64,000 nucleotides of DNA from the NCBI RefSeq assembly GCF_009857845.1, contig NZ_WWEQ01000005.1:1-64000 (forward strand). Direction: 5' to 3'. The DNA is from Brevibacterium rongguiense (lineage in GTDB: Bacteria; Actinomycetota; Actinomycetes; Actinomycetales; Brevibacteriaceae). Every line of letters starts with the position of its first letter. Position 1 is the stretch's first letter. A program made the position numbers and the translations under genes. Under the pieces are notes generated by a model. The model did not search any database. It was given only the letters and a program-made list of their open reading frames with translations, and was not told where the DNA came from. Positions 37,956-47,141 of this stretch are shown in pieces.

Positions 37956-38761
37956 CACAGGCCTCCCAGGATGCCGGACGGCAGGTTGAGCCCCAGCGCC
38001 ACATCGAAGCCCAGGTAGACGAGCGAGGCGAACGTCAGCGCGAGCACCAGGTCGAAGAGCGGACGCCGCGAGCCCATCGAGCGGCACACGCACCAGAACA
38101 GGATGGCCGCGGCGATGATCCAGCCCATCGGCACGATGAGCGCGGCGAAGGCCGCGAAACCGCCGGCCGCCCAGCCCAGCGCCGCGAAGTCCGAGTGCGT
38201 GCGGTGGCGCAGGTCGGCCGAGCGGCGCACCCTCACCTGGCCGTGGGAGCCGCCCGCCTCGCCCTCCTCCGGGTGCGCGTTGAGCTGCGAGGAGGCCAGC
38301 GCGGTGGTGAGGGGGGAGGTGAAGGCGCCCTCCTCCTCGGCGGCCTCGCGGGCCTTGAGCTCGTCCGCGTCCGGCTCGGGGAACGTCTCCTCGACCGGCT
38401 CGGGATGGCGGATGCAGGCGATCGCGAGGAGCACGGCGAGCACGTAGCCGGCCACCATGATGATGGCGGGGAAGAAGCGCGGGCCAGGCGGGTCCGCGTC
38501 CTCCACGGTGGGCATCACGAGGATGCCGACGAGGAGGTAGGTCGAGAACGCCGCCATGATGAGCGGCACCAGGAGGTTCGAGCGGCCCTCCCACCAGGTG
38601 CCCTGGCCCCAGCGCACGGGGGCGGGCGCCGCACCCGAGGTGTGGGCGGGCTCCGCACCCGCACCCGAGGTGCGAGCGGCATCCGCGCCAGCGCCCGCGC
38701 CTGTGCGCGCGCTCGCCCTGCCCGCGCTGGTGCTGCCCGCGGTCTCGTCGTGCTCGCTCAC
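37955..38761 (-). CDS. tctB: Tripartite tricarboxylate transporter, small membrane subunit TctB
   Basis: 268 residues with four membrane segments in two pairs (about 62-108 and 205-265). A disordered A/G/T/S-rich leader of about 55 residues and an acidic cytoplasmic insert (about 118-190) make it much longer than the 145-200 residues common for TctB. It binds TctA in the membrane. Located between tctC and tctA with overlaps on both sides. Confidence 0.85.
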   Translation of the reverse strand: MSEHDETAGSTSAGRASARTGAGAGADAARTSGAGAEPAHTSGAAPAPVRWGQGTWWEGRSNLLVPLIMAAFSTYLLVGILVMPTVEDADPPGPRFFPAIIMVAGYVLAVLLAIACIRHPEPVEETFPEPDADELKAREAAEEEGAFTSPLTTALASSQLNAHPEEGEAGGSHGQVRVRRSADLRHRTHSDFAALGWAAGGFAAFAALIVPMGWIIAAAILFWCVCRSMGSRRPLFDLVLALTFASLVYLGFDVALGLNLPSGILGGL

Positions 38762-39807
38762 AGTCTTAGCTCCCCGATGAGTTCGCTGACCTGCTTCTGG
38801 TCGTCCCGGATGAAGTCAGCGAGCGCGGGCCCCGTGAGCCACACGTCCGTCCACTCGTTGCGCGCCAGCGCGTCCTGCCACTGCGCCGAATCGCGGGTGC
38901 GCCGGAGGATGTCGATGAGCTGCCCCGCCTGCTCGTCCGTGATGCCGGGGGCGCCCAGGTAGCCGCGCCAGTTCGTCAGGTCCACCTTGCTGCCGAGCTC
39001 GGTCATGGTGGGGATGTCGATGCCCTCGAGCCGCTGGGGCGCCGCGATGGCCAGCGCCTTCACGCGCCCGGCCTCCACCTGGTCGGAGACCTCGTTGTAG
39101 CCGGTGCAGGCGAAGTCCGAGGTGTGCGAGAGCAGGGTCGCGATCGCCTCGCCGCCGCCGGCCTTGGGAATGTAGGTGAAGGCCGCGGGGTCGATGTCGT
39201 TGGCCTTGGCCAGCTGCGCGATCGTCAGGTGGTCCACGGACCCCGCGGAGCCGCCCGTCCACGTGAAGCGCTCCGGGTCCTTCTTCCACTCGGAGATGAG
39301 CCCGTCGAGGTCCTTGATGGGGGAGTCCGCGGGTGCGATGAGGACGTCGTAGTCCTCCGCCACGCGGGCCAGCAGGGCGACGTCGTCGAAGCCGACGGGG
39401 GACTTGTTGAGCACGATGCCGCCCGTCATCGCGGTGCCGGTGGCGAGGATGGTGTCCGCCTGCCCGTCCATCGTGGAGAACCGGCCCAGCCCGATCGTGC
39501 CGCCGGCGCCCGGGATGTTGACCACCTGGGCGTTGTTCGTCACGCCCGCCAGGCGCATGGCCTGCTGGGTCTCGCGGACGAAGCCGTCCCAGCCGCCGCC
39601 GGCCCCGGCGGGCGCGATCATCGTGAGGTTGGCGGACAGATCGCCGGACTTCGTGCCGGAGCTGATGGAGAAGCCCGTCGCCGTGCCCACCGACGCCACG
39701 GCGAGGGCGCCGAACGCAAAGGCGCCCAGGCGGCGGCGCGTGATCCCGCCGCCCTCCGGCTGCGGGCGCGCGGGCTCACCGGGCGGGGTGTGCTGAGTGT
39801 CGGTCAT
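38758..39807 (-). CDS. tctC: Tripartite tricarboxylate transporter binding protein TctC
   Basis: 349 residues of the Bug/TctC family. The N-terminus has TRRRLGAFAFGALAVASVG, a twin-arginine-like membrane signal. Family motifs include TMIAPAGAGGGWD, VVNIPGAGGTIGL and YIPKAGGGEAIATLLS. It captures a carboxylic acid (citrate or similar) outside the membrane and hands it to TctA/TctB. It is the first gene of the operon; no TctDE two-component system lies nearby. Confidence 0.9.
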   Translation of the reverse strand: MTDTQHTPPGEPARPQPEGGGITRRRLGAFAFGALAVASVGTATGFSISSGTKSGDLSANLTMIAPAGAGGGWDGFVRETQQAMRLAGVTNNAQVVNIPGAGGTIGLGRFSTMDGQADTILATGTAMTGGIVLNKSPVGFDDVALLARVAEDYDVLIAPADSPIKDLDGLISEWKKDPERFTWTGGSAGSVDHLTIAQLAKANDIDPAAFTYIPKAGGGEAIATLLSHTSDFACTGYNEVSDQVEAGRVKALAIAAPQRLEGIDIPTMTELGSKVDLTNWRGYLGAPGITDEQAGQLIDILRRTRDSAQWQDALARNEWTDVWLTGPALADFIRDDQKQVSELIGELRL

Positions 39808-39867
39808 CGTCGATCCACATCCAGTCTGCTGCGGGACCGCGCGCGGAGCCCGTGCGCGGTGGGGCCC

Positions 39868-39873
39868 ACTCTA
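39868..39873 (-). promoter_or_regulatory. -10 hexamer TAGAGT of tctCBA
   Basis: TAGAGT in the 98-bp gap upstream of tctC; a start near 39861 would give a leader of about 54 nt. It is the only TANNNT in a good position. Confidence 0.4.
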
Positions 39874-39905
39874 GCCCCCCGCCGGGGCCCGCGCGGGGGT
39901 TCGCG

Positions 39906-42268
39906 TCAGCGGATGCGCCGCGCGAACGGCCACCAGCTGGCCCGGCCGATGTCGTAGAAGAGGCCCGGGACCAGGAACGAGCGGACGAGGATCGCGTCGA
40001 GCAGCACGCCGAAGGCCACGATGAAGGCGAGCTGGACGAGGAACATGATGGGCAGCACGGCCAGCGCGGCGAACGTCGCCGCCAGCACGATCCCCGCCGA
40101 CGTGATGACCCCGCCCGTGCGCATGAGCCCCAGCAGCACACCGGGGCGGGTGCCCACCCGCACGGCCTCCTCCCGCACCCGCGACATGAGGAAGATGTTG
40201 TAGTCGATGCCGAGCGCCACGAGGAAGACGAACGCGTAGAGGGGCACGGACGGGTCCGCATCGGGCAGCCCGAGCACGTGCTGGAACACGAGCGCGGAGG
40301 TGCCCAGCGCGGTCGCGAAGCTCACGACCGTCAGCCCCACGAGGAGCACGGGCGCCAGCACGGAGCGCAGCAGCAGCATGAGGATGAGCGTGATGACCGC
40401 GAGGATGAGCGGGATGGCGATGGTGCGATCGCGCTCGGCCGTGTCGTTGGAGTCCAGCGCCACGGCGCTCGGCCCGCCCACGAGCGCATCGGGGTCCTCG
40501 GCGTGGACGACGTCGCGCACCTGGGCCACCGAATCCCACGCCTCCGGGCTGTTGGGGTCCTGGGCGAGCGTAGCCTGGAGCAGCACCCTGCCCTCCGCCG
40601 TCGTGGGCTTCGGGGTGACGGTCTTCGGCGGCCCGCGGCGCGCCCCCGGGCCCGCGTCCGACGCGGTCGCGGTGGGCGTGCGGTCGGTGGCCTGCTCGGG
40701 GACCTTCGTGAGCCGGCCGTCGGATTCGAAGGAGGCCGAGCCGGACTTCATCTCCGCCGAGGTCACCGTGAGCGACTCGACCGTGTCCAGGCGCTGGAGG
40801 GCGCGGGCGACCGGGCGCTGCTCAGCGGCGTCCACGACGATCTGGAGCGGGGAGCCCGAGCCCCCGGGGAAGTGCTTCTCGAGCGTCGCCTGGCCGTCGC
40901 GGGTCTGCGACTGCCCCAGCACGAGGTCGGCCTGGGACACCCCGTCGGCGGAGAACCGCGGCGCCCACAGCGCGGGGATGATGAGGATGATGAGCGCGCC
41001 CAGCCACACCCGCCGCGGGTGGGCCGCGACGAGGCGGGCGATCGAGGCCCACAGCCCCCGGCCCTCGACGCGCTGGGCCCGGGAGCCCGGATCGACCGCG
41101 GGATCGACGCCGAGGGCGGCCGTGCCCCGGCCGGGCTTGGGTGCGAATGGGAAGAACGCCGCGCGGCCCAGGAGCGCGAGCATGGCCGGCAGGAACGTGA
41201 GCGCGGCCGCGATCGCGATGACCAGCCCGATTGCGGCCACCGGCCCCAGGGCGCGCGTCGAGGACAGATCCGAGGTCAGGAGGCACAGCAGGCCGGCGAT
41301 GACGGTGCCGCCGCTGGCGAGGATCGGCTCCCACGCGCCGCGCAGCGCGGTGAGCGTGGCCCGTGCGCGGCCCACGCCCGGCACCGCGAGCGCGTCGCGG
41401 AAGCGGGCCACGTAGAGCAGGGAGTAGTCCGTCGTGGCGCCCACGACGAGGATGAAGAGGATGCCCTGGACCTGCCCGTTGATGGGCAGCACGCCGGCGC
41501 TGGCCAGGTGCCAGATGACGAAGATCGCGGCGGACAGTGCGGAGACGGAGGTGAGGAGCACGACGATCGGCAGGAGCGGGGAGCGGTAGACGACCACGAG
41601 GATCGCGAAGACCGCGCCCACGGCCACGAGCAGCAGGAGGCCGTCGATGCCCTGGAAGGCCTCGACGAGGTCCGCGGTGAACGCGGCGGGCCCGGTGACC
41701 TGGACCGTCATCCCCTCCACATCCGCGTCGGCGATGATGGCGCGCAGGGTCTCGACCCCCTCGCCGGCATCCTCGGAGACGATGGGGGCGATGACCTCGT
41801 AGGCGCGCTCGTCGTCGGACGGCACCGGGGGCGATGCCTCGTCGACGATCCCGGCGTCCTGGGCGCGCTCGGTGATCTCCTCGAGCGCGTCGGCGGCGCG
41901 CGCATCGCTGGGGGAGCTCGTGCTGGGCCGCTCGGCGACGATGATGGCGGGGGGCCCGGAGCTGTCGCTGAAGCGCTCCACCCAGTCCGAGGCGCGCGTC
42001 GACTCCGCCGAGCGGGGCAGGAACGAGCTCTGGTCGTTGGTGGAGACCTCGCCGATCCTGCCGAAGTACGGCCCGCCCACGCCGGAGACGGCCAGCCAGC
42101 CCAGGATGAAGACGGCGGTCAGCGTCCAGATGAGCCCGCGCGCGCGGCGCGTGGGCGGGGCGGTGCGCGCGGCCGGGTCCTGCGCGGGCGCGGTGCTGCG
42201 CGGGGCGGTGGGCTCGGAGTTCTGGGCCGGCGCGGCGGGGGCCGGGCGGTCAGCAGGCGCGTCTTCAT
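39906..42268 (-). CDS. MMPL/RND-family transporter with apparent N-terminal frameshift
   Basis: The main frame (39906-42080, 724 residues from GTG 42080) is a typical MMPL protein: two sets of six membrane segments, each with a large external domain, and VVGATTDYSLLYVARFRD and LVALGIDYNIFLMSRVREEA as the paired core motifs. The first membrane segment, GLIWTLTAVFILGWLAVSG, lies upstream of that GTG in the same frame, where no start codon exists. The plausible start, ATG 42268 (7 nt behind TATGCT), is one base out of frame; one extra base in the G5 run at 42237-42241 would join them (about 787 residues). Exports lipids or drugs by family. Confidence 0.8.
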
Positions 42269-42275
42269 CCCGGCC

Positions 42276-42281
42276 AGCATA
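42276..42281 (-). promoter_or_regulatory. -10 hexamer TATGCT, leaderless MMPL gene
   Basis: TATGCT, 7 nt, then ATG at 42268. It supports that ATG as the true start despite the frame break. Confidence 0.5.
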
Positions 42282-42356
42282 TCGGCTCCCGGCCGCCGAG
42301 GTGAGGCCAGGCTAAGGGGCCCGCTCCCGCGGCCGCGGGCACCCGGCGCCGTTGCG

Positions 42357-42362
42357 TAGGGT
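42357..42362 (+). promoter_or_regulatory. -10 hexamer TAGGGT, leaderless peptidase gene
   Basis: TAGGGT, 7 nt, then ATG at 42370. Confidence 0.5.
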
Positions 42363-42369
42363 GGGTGCC

Positions 42370-44643
42370 ATGACTGACGACGCGCGCACGGAATCCGCCC
42401 CGCAGGCACCGGAGTCACCGCAGGCACCGATCGCGGCCAAGCACCCGCAGGTCCGCGAGCACCACGGGCATGCCTTCCGCGACGACTACGAGTGGATGCG
42501 GGAGAAGGACTCGCAGGAGCTGCTCGACCACCTCGCAGCGGAGAACGACTACACCGCCGCGCGCACCGCCCACCTCGCGGCGCTGCGCGAGGACGTGTTC
42601 GACGAGATCCGCGCGCGCACGAAGGAGACGGACATGTCCGTGCCCGTGCGCCGCGGCGGCCACTGGCACTTCGCGCGCACGTTCGAGGGCAAGGACTACC
42701 CCGTCCAGTGCCGCATCCCGGCGGTCCCCGGCGACTGGACGCCGCCGGCCCTGTGCGACGGGCAGACGCTGGAGGGCGAGGAGGTGGTCCTCGATCTCAA
42801 CGCCGAGGCCGCGGGCCACGAGTTCTTCTCCCTGGGCTCGTTCTCGCTGAGCTCGGACGGAGCCCGTCTGGCGTGGGCGGCGGACACCACGGGCGACGAG
42901 CGCTACCTGTTGCGCGTGCGCGATCTGCGCACCGGCGAGGACCTCCCCGATGCCATCCCCGACACGTTCGGCGGCGCCGAGTTCGACCGCAGCGGCGAGT
43001 TCGTCTTCTACACGACCGTCGATGCCGCCTGGCGCCCGGACACCGTGTGGCGCCACCGGGTGGGCACCCCGGCGAGTGAGGACGTGCGCGTCTTCCACGA
43101 GCCCGACGAGCGCTACTTCGTGGGCATGTTCCTCTCCCGCTCCGAGCGGTTCGTCTTCTTCGTGACCGAGTCGAAGGTCACCTCCGGTTGGTGGTTCGTC
43201 GACGCCGCGGACCCCCAGGCGCAGCCGCAGCCTGTCTGGCCGCGCGCCGAGGGCGTCGACTACGCGGTCGAGCACGTGGTCGTCGCGGGTGAGGACCGCT
43301 TCCTCATCACGACGAACCGCGACCGCGTCGACTTCGACGTCCTCGACGTCGCGGTCGCCGATCCCACGGGCCCCGAGCGGCCCGTGATCGGCACCGCCGA
43401 GGGCAAGCGCATCGAGGGCGTTGACGCATTCGAGGGCTTCCTGGCGCTGAGCTACCGCAGCGGCGGCTTCGCCCGCGTGGGCCTCATCCCGCTCGCCCAG
43501 GATGCGCCCGCCCAGGATGCGCTCGCCCGCCCGGCGGGCGCCTCGGCGGCGGAGGCCGGCCCCTACGGGCCCTTGGACGAGGTGGAGGTCGACGAGCCGA
43601 TCGGCACCCTGGAGCTCGGGGCGAACCCGGAGTGGGCGCAGCCCACCCTGCGCCTGGCCTACGGCTCGCTCGTGACGCCGGCGACCGTCTTCGACCTCGA
43701 CGTCGCCACGGGCGAGCGCACCGTGCTCAAGCGCCAGGAGGTGCTGGGCGGGGTGGACACGGCGGCCTACGAGCAGGCGCTGCGCTGGGCCACCGCGGCC
43801 GATGGCACGCAGGTGCCCATCTCGCTCGTCTGGTGCCGCGATGCCGTGCCCGCCGGCTGGGCGGACGGCGCCGCCCCGGCGCCCGTCCTCCTCTACGGCT
43901 ACGGGTCCTATGAGACGAGCGTCGATCCGTTCTTCTCCGTCCCGCGGCTCTCGCTGCTCGACCGCGGCGTCGTCTATGCCATCGCCCACGTGCGCGGCGG
44001 CGGCGAACTGGGCCGCCGGTGGTACGACGAGGGCAAGACGGTGGCGAAGCAGAACACGTTCACCGACTTCATCGCCGCCGCGGACCACCTCATCGCCGCG
44101 GGCCTCACCGAGCCGGCGCGCCTCGTGGCGACCGGCCGCTCGGCGGGCGGGCTGCTCATGGGTGCGGTCGCGAACATGGGCTACGACCGGTTCGCCGGCA
44201 TCAGCGCGGGCGTGCCGTTCGTCGACGCGCTCACCTCGATCCTCATGCCGGAGCTGCCGCTCACGGTCATCGAGTGGGACGAGTGGGGCGATCCGCTCCA
44301 CGACCCCGAGGTCTACGCGTACATGCGCTCCTACTCGCCCTACGAGAACGTCGGCGAGCACCCCTATCCGAAGATCCTGGCCCTGACCTCGCTCAACGAC
44401 ACCCGGGTGCTCTATGTCGAGCCCGCCAAGTGGGTTGCGCGGCTGCGCGAGGTGGGAGCGGATGCGCTGCTGAAGACGGAGATGGTCGCCGGCCACGGGG
44501 GCGTCTCCGGGCGCTACGACGCCTGGCGCGAGCGCGCCTTCGAGTACGCGTGGATCCTCGACGTGCTCGGTGTGGGCGGGGTGGGGCGGCCAGGCCACGG
44601 CGGATCAGGCGCTGACCGGCCGGAGGCGGTGCCGCGTGGATGA
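42370..44643 (+). CDS. S9-family prolyl oligopeptidase (oligopeptidase B type)
   Basis: 757 residues. An N-terminal beta-propeller (about 75-450) starts after HPQVREHHGHAFRDDYEWMR, the standard opening of PtrB. The C-terminal alpha/beta hydrolase has the catalytic triad at S591 (TGRSAGG), D677 (LNDTRV) and H709 (AGHGG). It cuts short peptides, probably after basic residues, in the cytosol. No signal peptide. An insert of about 30 residues, A/Q/P-rich, sits near residue 380. The start is ATG 42370 rather than 42352, because of the -10 hexamer. Confidence 0.9.
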   Translation: MTDDARTESAPQAPESPQAPIAAKHPQVREHHGHAFRDDYEWMREKDSQELLDHLAAENDYTAARTAHLAALREDVFDEIRARTKETDMSVPVRRGGHWHFARTFEGKDYPVQCRIPAVPGDWTPPALCDGQTLEGEEVVLDLNAEAAGHEFFSLGSFSLSSDGARLAWAADTTGDERYLLRVRDLRTGEDLPDAIPDTFGGAEFDRSGEFVFYTTVDAAWRPDTVWRHRVGTPASEDVRVFHEPDERYFVGMFLSRSERFVFFVTESKVTSGWWFVDAADPQAQPQPVWPRAEGVDYAVEHVVVAGEDRFLITTNRDRVDFDVLDVAVADPTGPERPVIGTAEGKRIEGVDAFEGFLALSYRSGGFARVGLIPLAQDAPAQDALARPAGASAAEAGPYGPLDEVEVDEPIGTLELGANPEWAQPTLRLAYGSLVTPATVFDLDVATGERTVLKRQEVLGGVDTAAYEQALRWATAADGTQVPISLVWCRDAVPAGWADGAAPAPVLLYGYGSYETSVDPFFSVPRLSLLDRGVVYAIAHVRGGGELGRRWYDEGKTVAKQNTFTDFIAAADHLIAAGLTEPARLVATGRSAGGLLMGAVANMGYDRFAGISAGVPFVDALTSILMPELPLTVIEWDEWGDPLHDPEVYAYMRSYSPYENVGEHPYPKILALTSLNDTRVLYVEPAKWVARLREVGADALLKTEMVAGHGGVSGRYDAWRERAFEYAWILDVLGVGGVGRPGHGGSGADRPEAVPRG

Positions 44644-44998
44644 CGCAATCGCGGCCGCGGTGGTGCTCGTCGCGCAGGCGGGGGTGGCCGCGCTCTGCTA
44701 CGTCACGACGCGCCGTGCCGCGCGCGGGCAGCTGGGCCCCAACGGCTTCCTCGGCATCCGCACGCCCGCCACGCGGGCCTCGCCCGAGGCGTGGCGGCGC
44801 GGGCACGAGGCCGCCATGCTCTACGTGCGCTACATGCCGTGGACGGCGGGCGGCTGCGCCGTGCTCGGCGTCGTGGGCTGGATCCTCGCGGGTCCGGCCG
44901 CGGCGCTCACCGTGGGCCTCGTGGGCCTGGCGAGCGCGGTCTTCCTGGTGCTCTTCGCCGCCGTGTTCGCCCAGCTCGCCGCCAAGGACGTGCGCTGA
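44636..44998 (+). CDS. SdpI-like membrane protein
   Basis: 120 residues, three hydrophobic segments. GFLGIRTPATRASPEAWRRGHEAA matches the conserved loop of the SdpI/YhfL family, whose founder protects B. subtilis from the SdpC toxin. No toxin-like gene is adjacent. GTG 44636 overlaps the end of the peptidase gene by 8 nt, so the two are probably co-translated. Confidence 0.65.
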   Translation: MDDAIAAAVVLVAQAGVAALCYVTTRRAARGQLGPNGFLGIRTPATRASPEAWRRGHEAAMLYVRYMPWTAGGCAVLGVVGWILAGPAAALTVGLVGLASAVFLVLFAAVFAQLAAKDVR

Positions 44999-45000
44999 GC

Positions 45001-45035
45001 CCCAGGGTGCCGCAGCGCGTGCCCGGCGCCCTGGG
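45001..45035. terminator. Terminator between converging genes
   Basis: 12-bp stem (45001-45012 with 45024-45035, one G-T pair) between genes ending at 44998 and 45039. Confidence 0.7.
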
Positions 45036-45038
45036 CGG

Positions 45039-45827
45039 TCAGGGTACGGCGTAGTCCGCGTCGCGGGCATCCGTGATGAGCATGTGGCCGGGCGCATGGC
45101 CCAGTGCGAGCTCCGGGCGGGACTCCATGACCGCCGCCTGCGGGGTCACGCCGCACGCCCAGAACACGGGGATGTGGCCGGCCGGGATCGCCACGGGGTC
45201 CCCGAAGTCCGGGGCTCCGAGGTCCGCGATGCCCAGTCCCGCCGGGTCGCCCACGTGCACCGGGGCGCCGTGGACGGCGGGGTAGCGCGAGGTGATGCGC
45301 ACGGCATCGGCCACCCGGTCCGGCGCGATGGGCCGCATCGACACGACGAGCGGGCCGCCCAGCCGGCCGGCGGGCGCGCACCGGCGGTTCGTCCGGTACA
45401 TCGGCACGTTGACGCCCTGCTCGATGTGCGCGATCGGGATGCCGGCGGCCAGGAGCGGCGCCTCGAACGTGAACGAGCAGCCGATGATGAACGTGACGAG
45501 GTCATCGCGCCACACCGCGTGCAGGTCCGTGGGCTCGGCCGTCTTCTCCCCGTCGCGGTAGACGGTGTAGCGGGGCACATCGGTGCGGATGTCGCCGCCG
45601 GCCAGCAGGGGACCCGTCGTCTCGCCCGCGTCGAGCACGCCGAGCACGGGGCACGGCTTGGGGTTGCGCTGGGCGAAGAGCAGCACGTCGAACGCGAGCT
45701 CGCGCGGCACGATGAGGAGGTTGGCGTGCGCGTGGCCGGCCGACCACCCCGCCGTGGGCACGGCGAGCCCGGCGCGGAACTCCGCGCGCGCCTCGGCGGG
45801 GGACAGGTCGCCCGGCGCGGTGGCCAT
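45039..45827 (-). CDS. DUF1445 putative hydro-lyase
   Basis: 262 residues, usual for DUF1445. Motifs: [56 protein letters not shown] and [12 protein letters not shown]. The family is annotated as hydro-lyase; a mammalian relative carries a D-glutamate cyclase. It is the third gene of the monooxygenase operon and its ATG overlaps the stop of the MetE-like gene (TGATG), suggesting a joint role. Confidence 0.82.
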   Translation of the reverse strand: MATAPGDLSPAEARAEFRAGLAVPTAGWSAGHAHANLLIVPRELAFDVLLFAQRNPKPCPVLGVLDAGETTGPLLAGGDIRTDVPRYTVYRDGEKTAEPTDLHAVWRDDLVTFIIGCSFTFEAPLLAAGIPIAHIEQGVNVPMYRTNRRCAPAGRLGGPLVVSMRPIAPDRVADAVRITSRYPAVHGAPVHVGDPAGLGIADLGAPDFGDPVAIPAGHIPVFWACGVTPQAAVMESRPELALGHAPGHMLITDARDADYAVP

Positions 45828-47026
45828 CAGAACCGCGCGCTGGCCAGGCGGGCGCCCTCGACGAGGGAGGCGAGCTTGGCGAACGCGATCTCCGGGTGGA
45901 TGCGCCCGCCCAGTCCGCAGTCCGTCGAGGCCACGACGCGCTCGGGGCCCACGAGCCGGGCGTAGCGCTCGATGCGCTCGGCGACGAGCTCCGGGTGCTC
46001 GACGACGTTCGTCGCGTGCGAGACGATGCCGGGGATCAGGTACTTCCCGTCCGGCAGGGCCGTGTCCTCCCAGATCCGCCACTCGTGCTCGTGGCGGGCG
46101 TTGGCGCCCTCGAACGTCAGCCCGGCCGCGTTGACGGAGAGGACCTGGTCGACGATCTCGGCGAACGGGATGTCCGTCGTGTGCGGGCCGTGCCACGAGC
46201 CCCAGCACGTGTGGAACCGCACCCGCTGCGGGTCGATCCCGCGCAGCGCGTGGTTGAGGGCGTCGATGCGCACCTGGATGTAGGCGCGGTAGTCGGCGTA
46301 GCTGGGCTCGGGGCTGATCTGGTCCCAGCTCTCCGCGATGGACGGGTCGTCGATCTGCACGATGAGCCCCGCCTCGGTGATGGCGAGGTATTCCTCGCGC
46401 AGCACGTCCGCCCACGCCCACACGACCTCCTCGTCGGTGGCGTAGTGGCTGTTGCCGATCCGCGCGGCCGAGCCCGGGGCGAGTGAGTTGAGGAACCCGC
46501 GGGACTCCTCGTAGCCCGCCGCTGCGAGGCCGGCCTTGAGGTCCGCGATGTCCGCGGCCACGGCCTCTTGGCCGGTGTAGGTCAGCGGGCCGACGATGGT
46601 GGGGAAGGCGATGTTGTGGCGCGGATGGATGGCCTCCGCCTCGTCGCGGTAGGCGCCGGGGAAGGCCTGGCGGTCGCGGCGCTGCTCGAAGCTCGTGAGC
46701 TCCAGCCCGCCGGCCGCCGCCGGGGCGGGGGTGGCGTTGTAGAGGCCGCCCTCGGCGAGCTCGAGGCCGCCCGTGCGCTCGAACGAGTAGTGCCACCAGG
46801 CCCCGAAGTTCAGCGGCGAGGCCATCGTGTGCCCGTACTCGCCGTCGTTGGGCTCGCTGAGGCCCAGCTCGCGCTGCCGGGCGACGATCTCCACGACGCT
46901 GCCGCGCAGCAGCTCGCCGAAGTCCGCCGGTGCCCGGCCCTCCTCCCGCTTGGCGCGGTTCGCGGCGATGAGGGCCTCGCTGCGGGGCAGGGATCCCGCG
47001 TGCGAGGTGCGGATCTGGGTGCTCAT
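45827..47026 (-). CDS. MetE-like (cobalamin-independent methionine synthase II family) protein
   Basis: 399 residues, only the C-terminal catalytic half of MetE, as in YxjG/YxjH and epoxyalkane:CoM transferases. Zinc ligands are visible: [10 protein letters not shown] (H-x-C), a glutamate in [13 protein letters not shown] and the cysteine in ASTDCGLGG. The folate-binding half is missing, so it is unlikely to be the housekeeping methionine synthase. It probably moves a thiol or methyl group in the pathway of the neighbouring monooxygenase. ATG 47026 has AAGGAG 5 nt upstream; ATG 47062 is an in-frame alternative. Confidence 0.82.
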   Translation of the reverse strand: MSTQIRTSHAGSLPRSEALIAANRAKREEGRAPADFGELLRGSVVEIVARQRELGLSEPNDGEYGHTMASPLNFGAWWHYSFERTGGLELAEGGLYNATPAPAAAGGLELTSFEQRRDRQAFPGAYRDEAEAIHPRHNIAFPTIVGPLTYTGQEAVAADIADLKAGLAAAGYEESRGFLNSLAPGSAARIGNSHYATDEEVVWAWADVLREEYLAITEAGLIVQIDDPSIAESWDQISPEPSYADYRAYIQVRIDALNHALRGIDPQRVRFHTCWGSWHGPHTTDIPFAEIVDQVLSVNAAGLTFEGANARHEHEWRIWEDTALPDGKYLIPGIVSHATNVVEHPELVAERIERYARLVGPERVVASTDCGLGGRIHPEIAFAKLASLVEGARLASARF

Positions 47027-47044
47027 GCGTGCTCCTTCGTAGGC

Positions 47045-47080
47045 GTGGCGGGTCTGGCTCATGTCTACCAGGCCCGCCAC
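47045..47080 (-). other. Hairpin between monooxygenase and MetE-like genes
   Basis: A 13-bp stem (47045-47057 with 47068-47080, one T-G pair) and a 10-nt loop in the 115-bp gap inside the operon. It may reduce read-through or protect upstream mRNA. There is no T tract. Confidence 0.55.
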
Positions 47081-47141
47081 CGCCTGCCCAGGGCCGCTGA
47101 CGTCCGGGGTCATACGGCCGCGGGCTGCACGGCGCCCGGGC

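Noticed and set aside
39852-42359. 835-codon plus-strand frame opposite the MMPL gene
   Set aside because: Antisense shadow, R/E/G/H-rich; the minus-strand gene has clear family motifs.
47027-47141. Methionine-related riboswitch before the MetE-like gene
   Set aside because: Gap is only 115 nt with a single stem; no SAM or B12 riboswitch core is visible.
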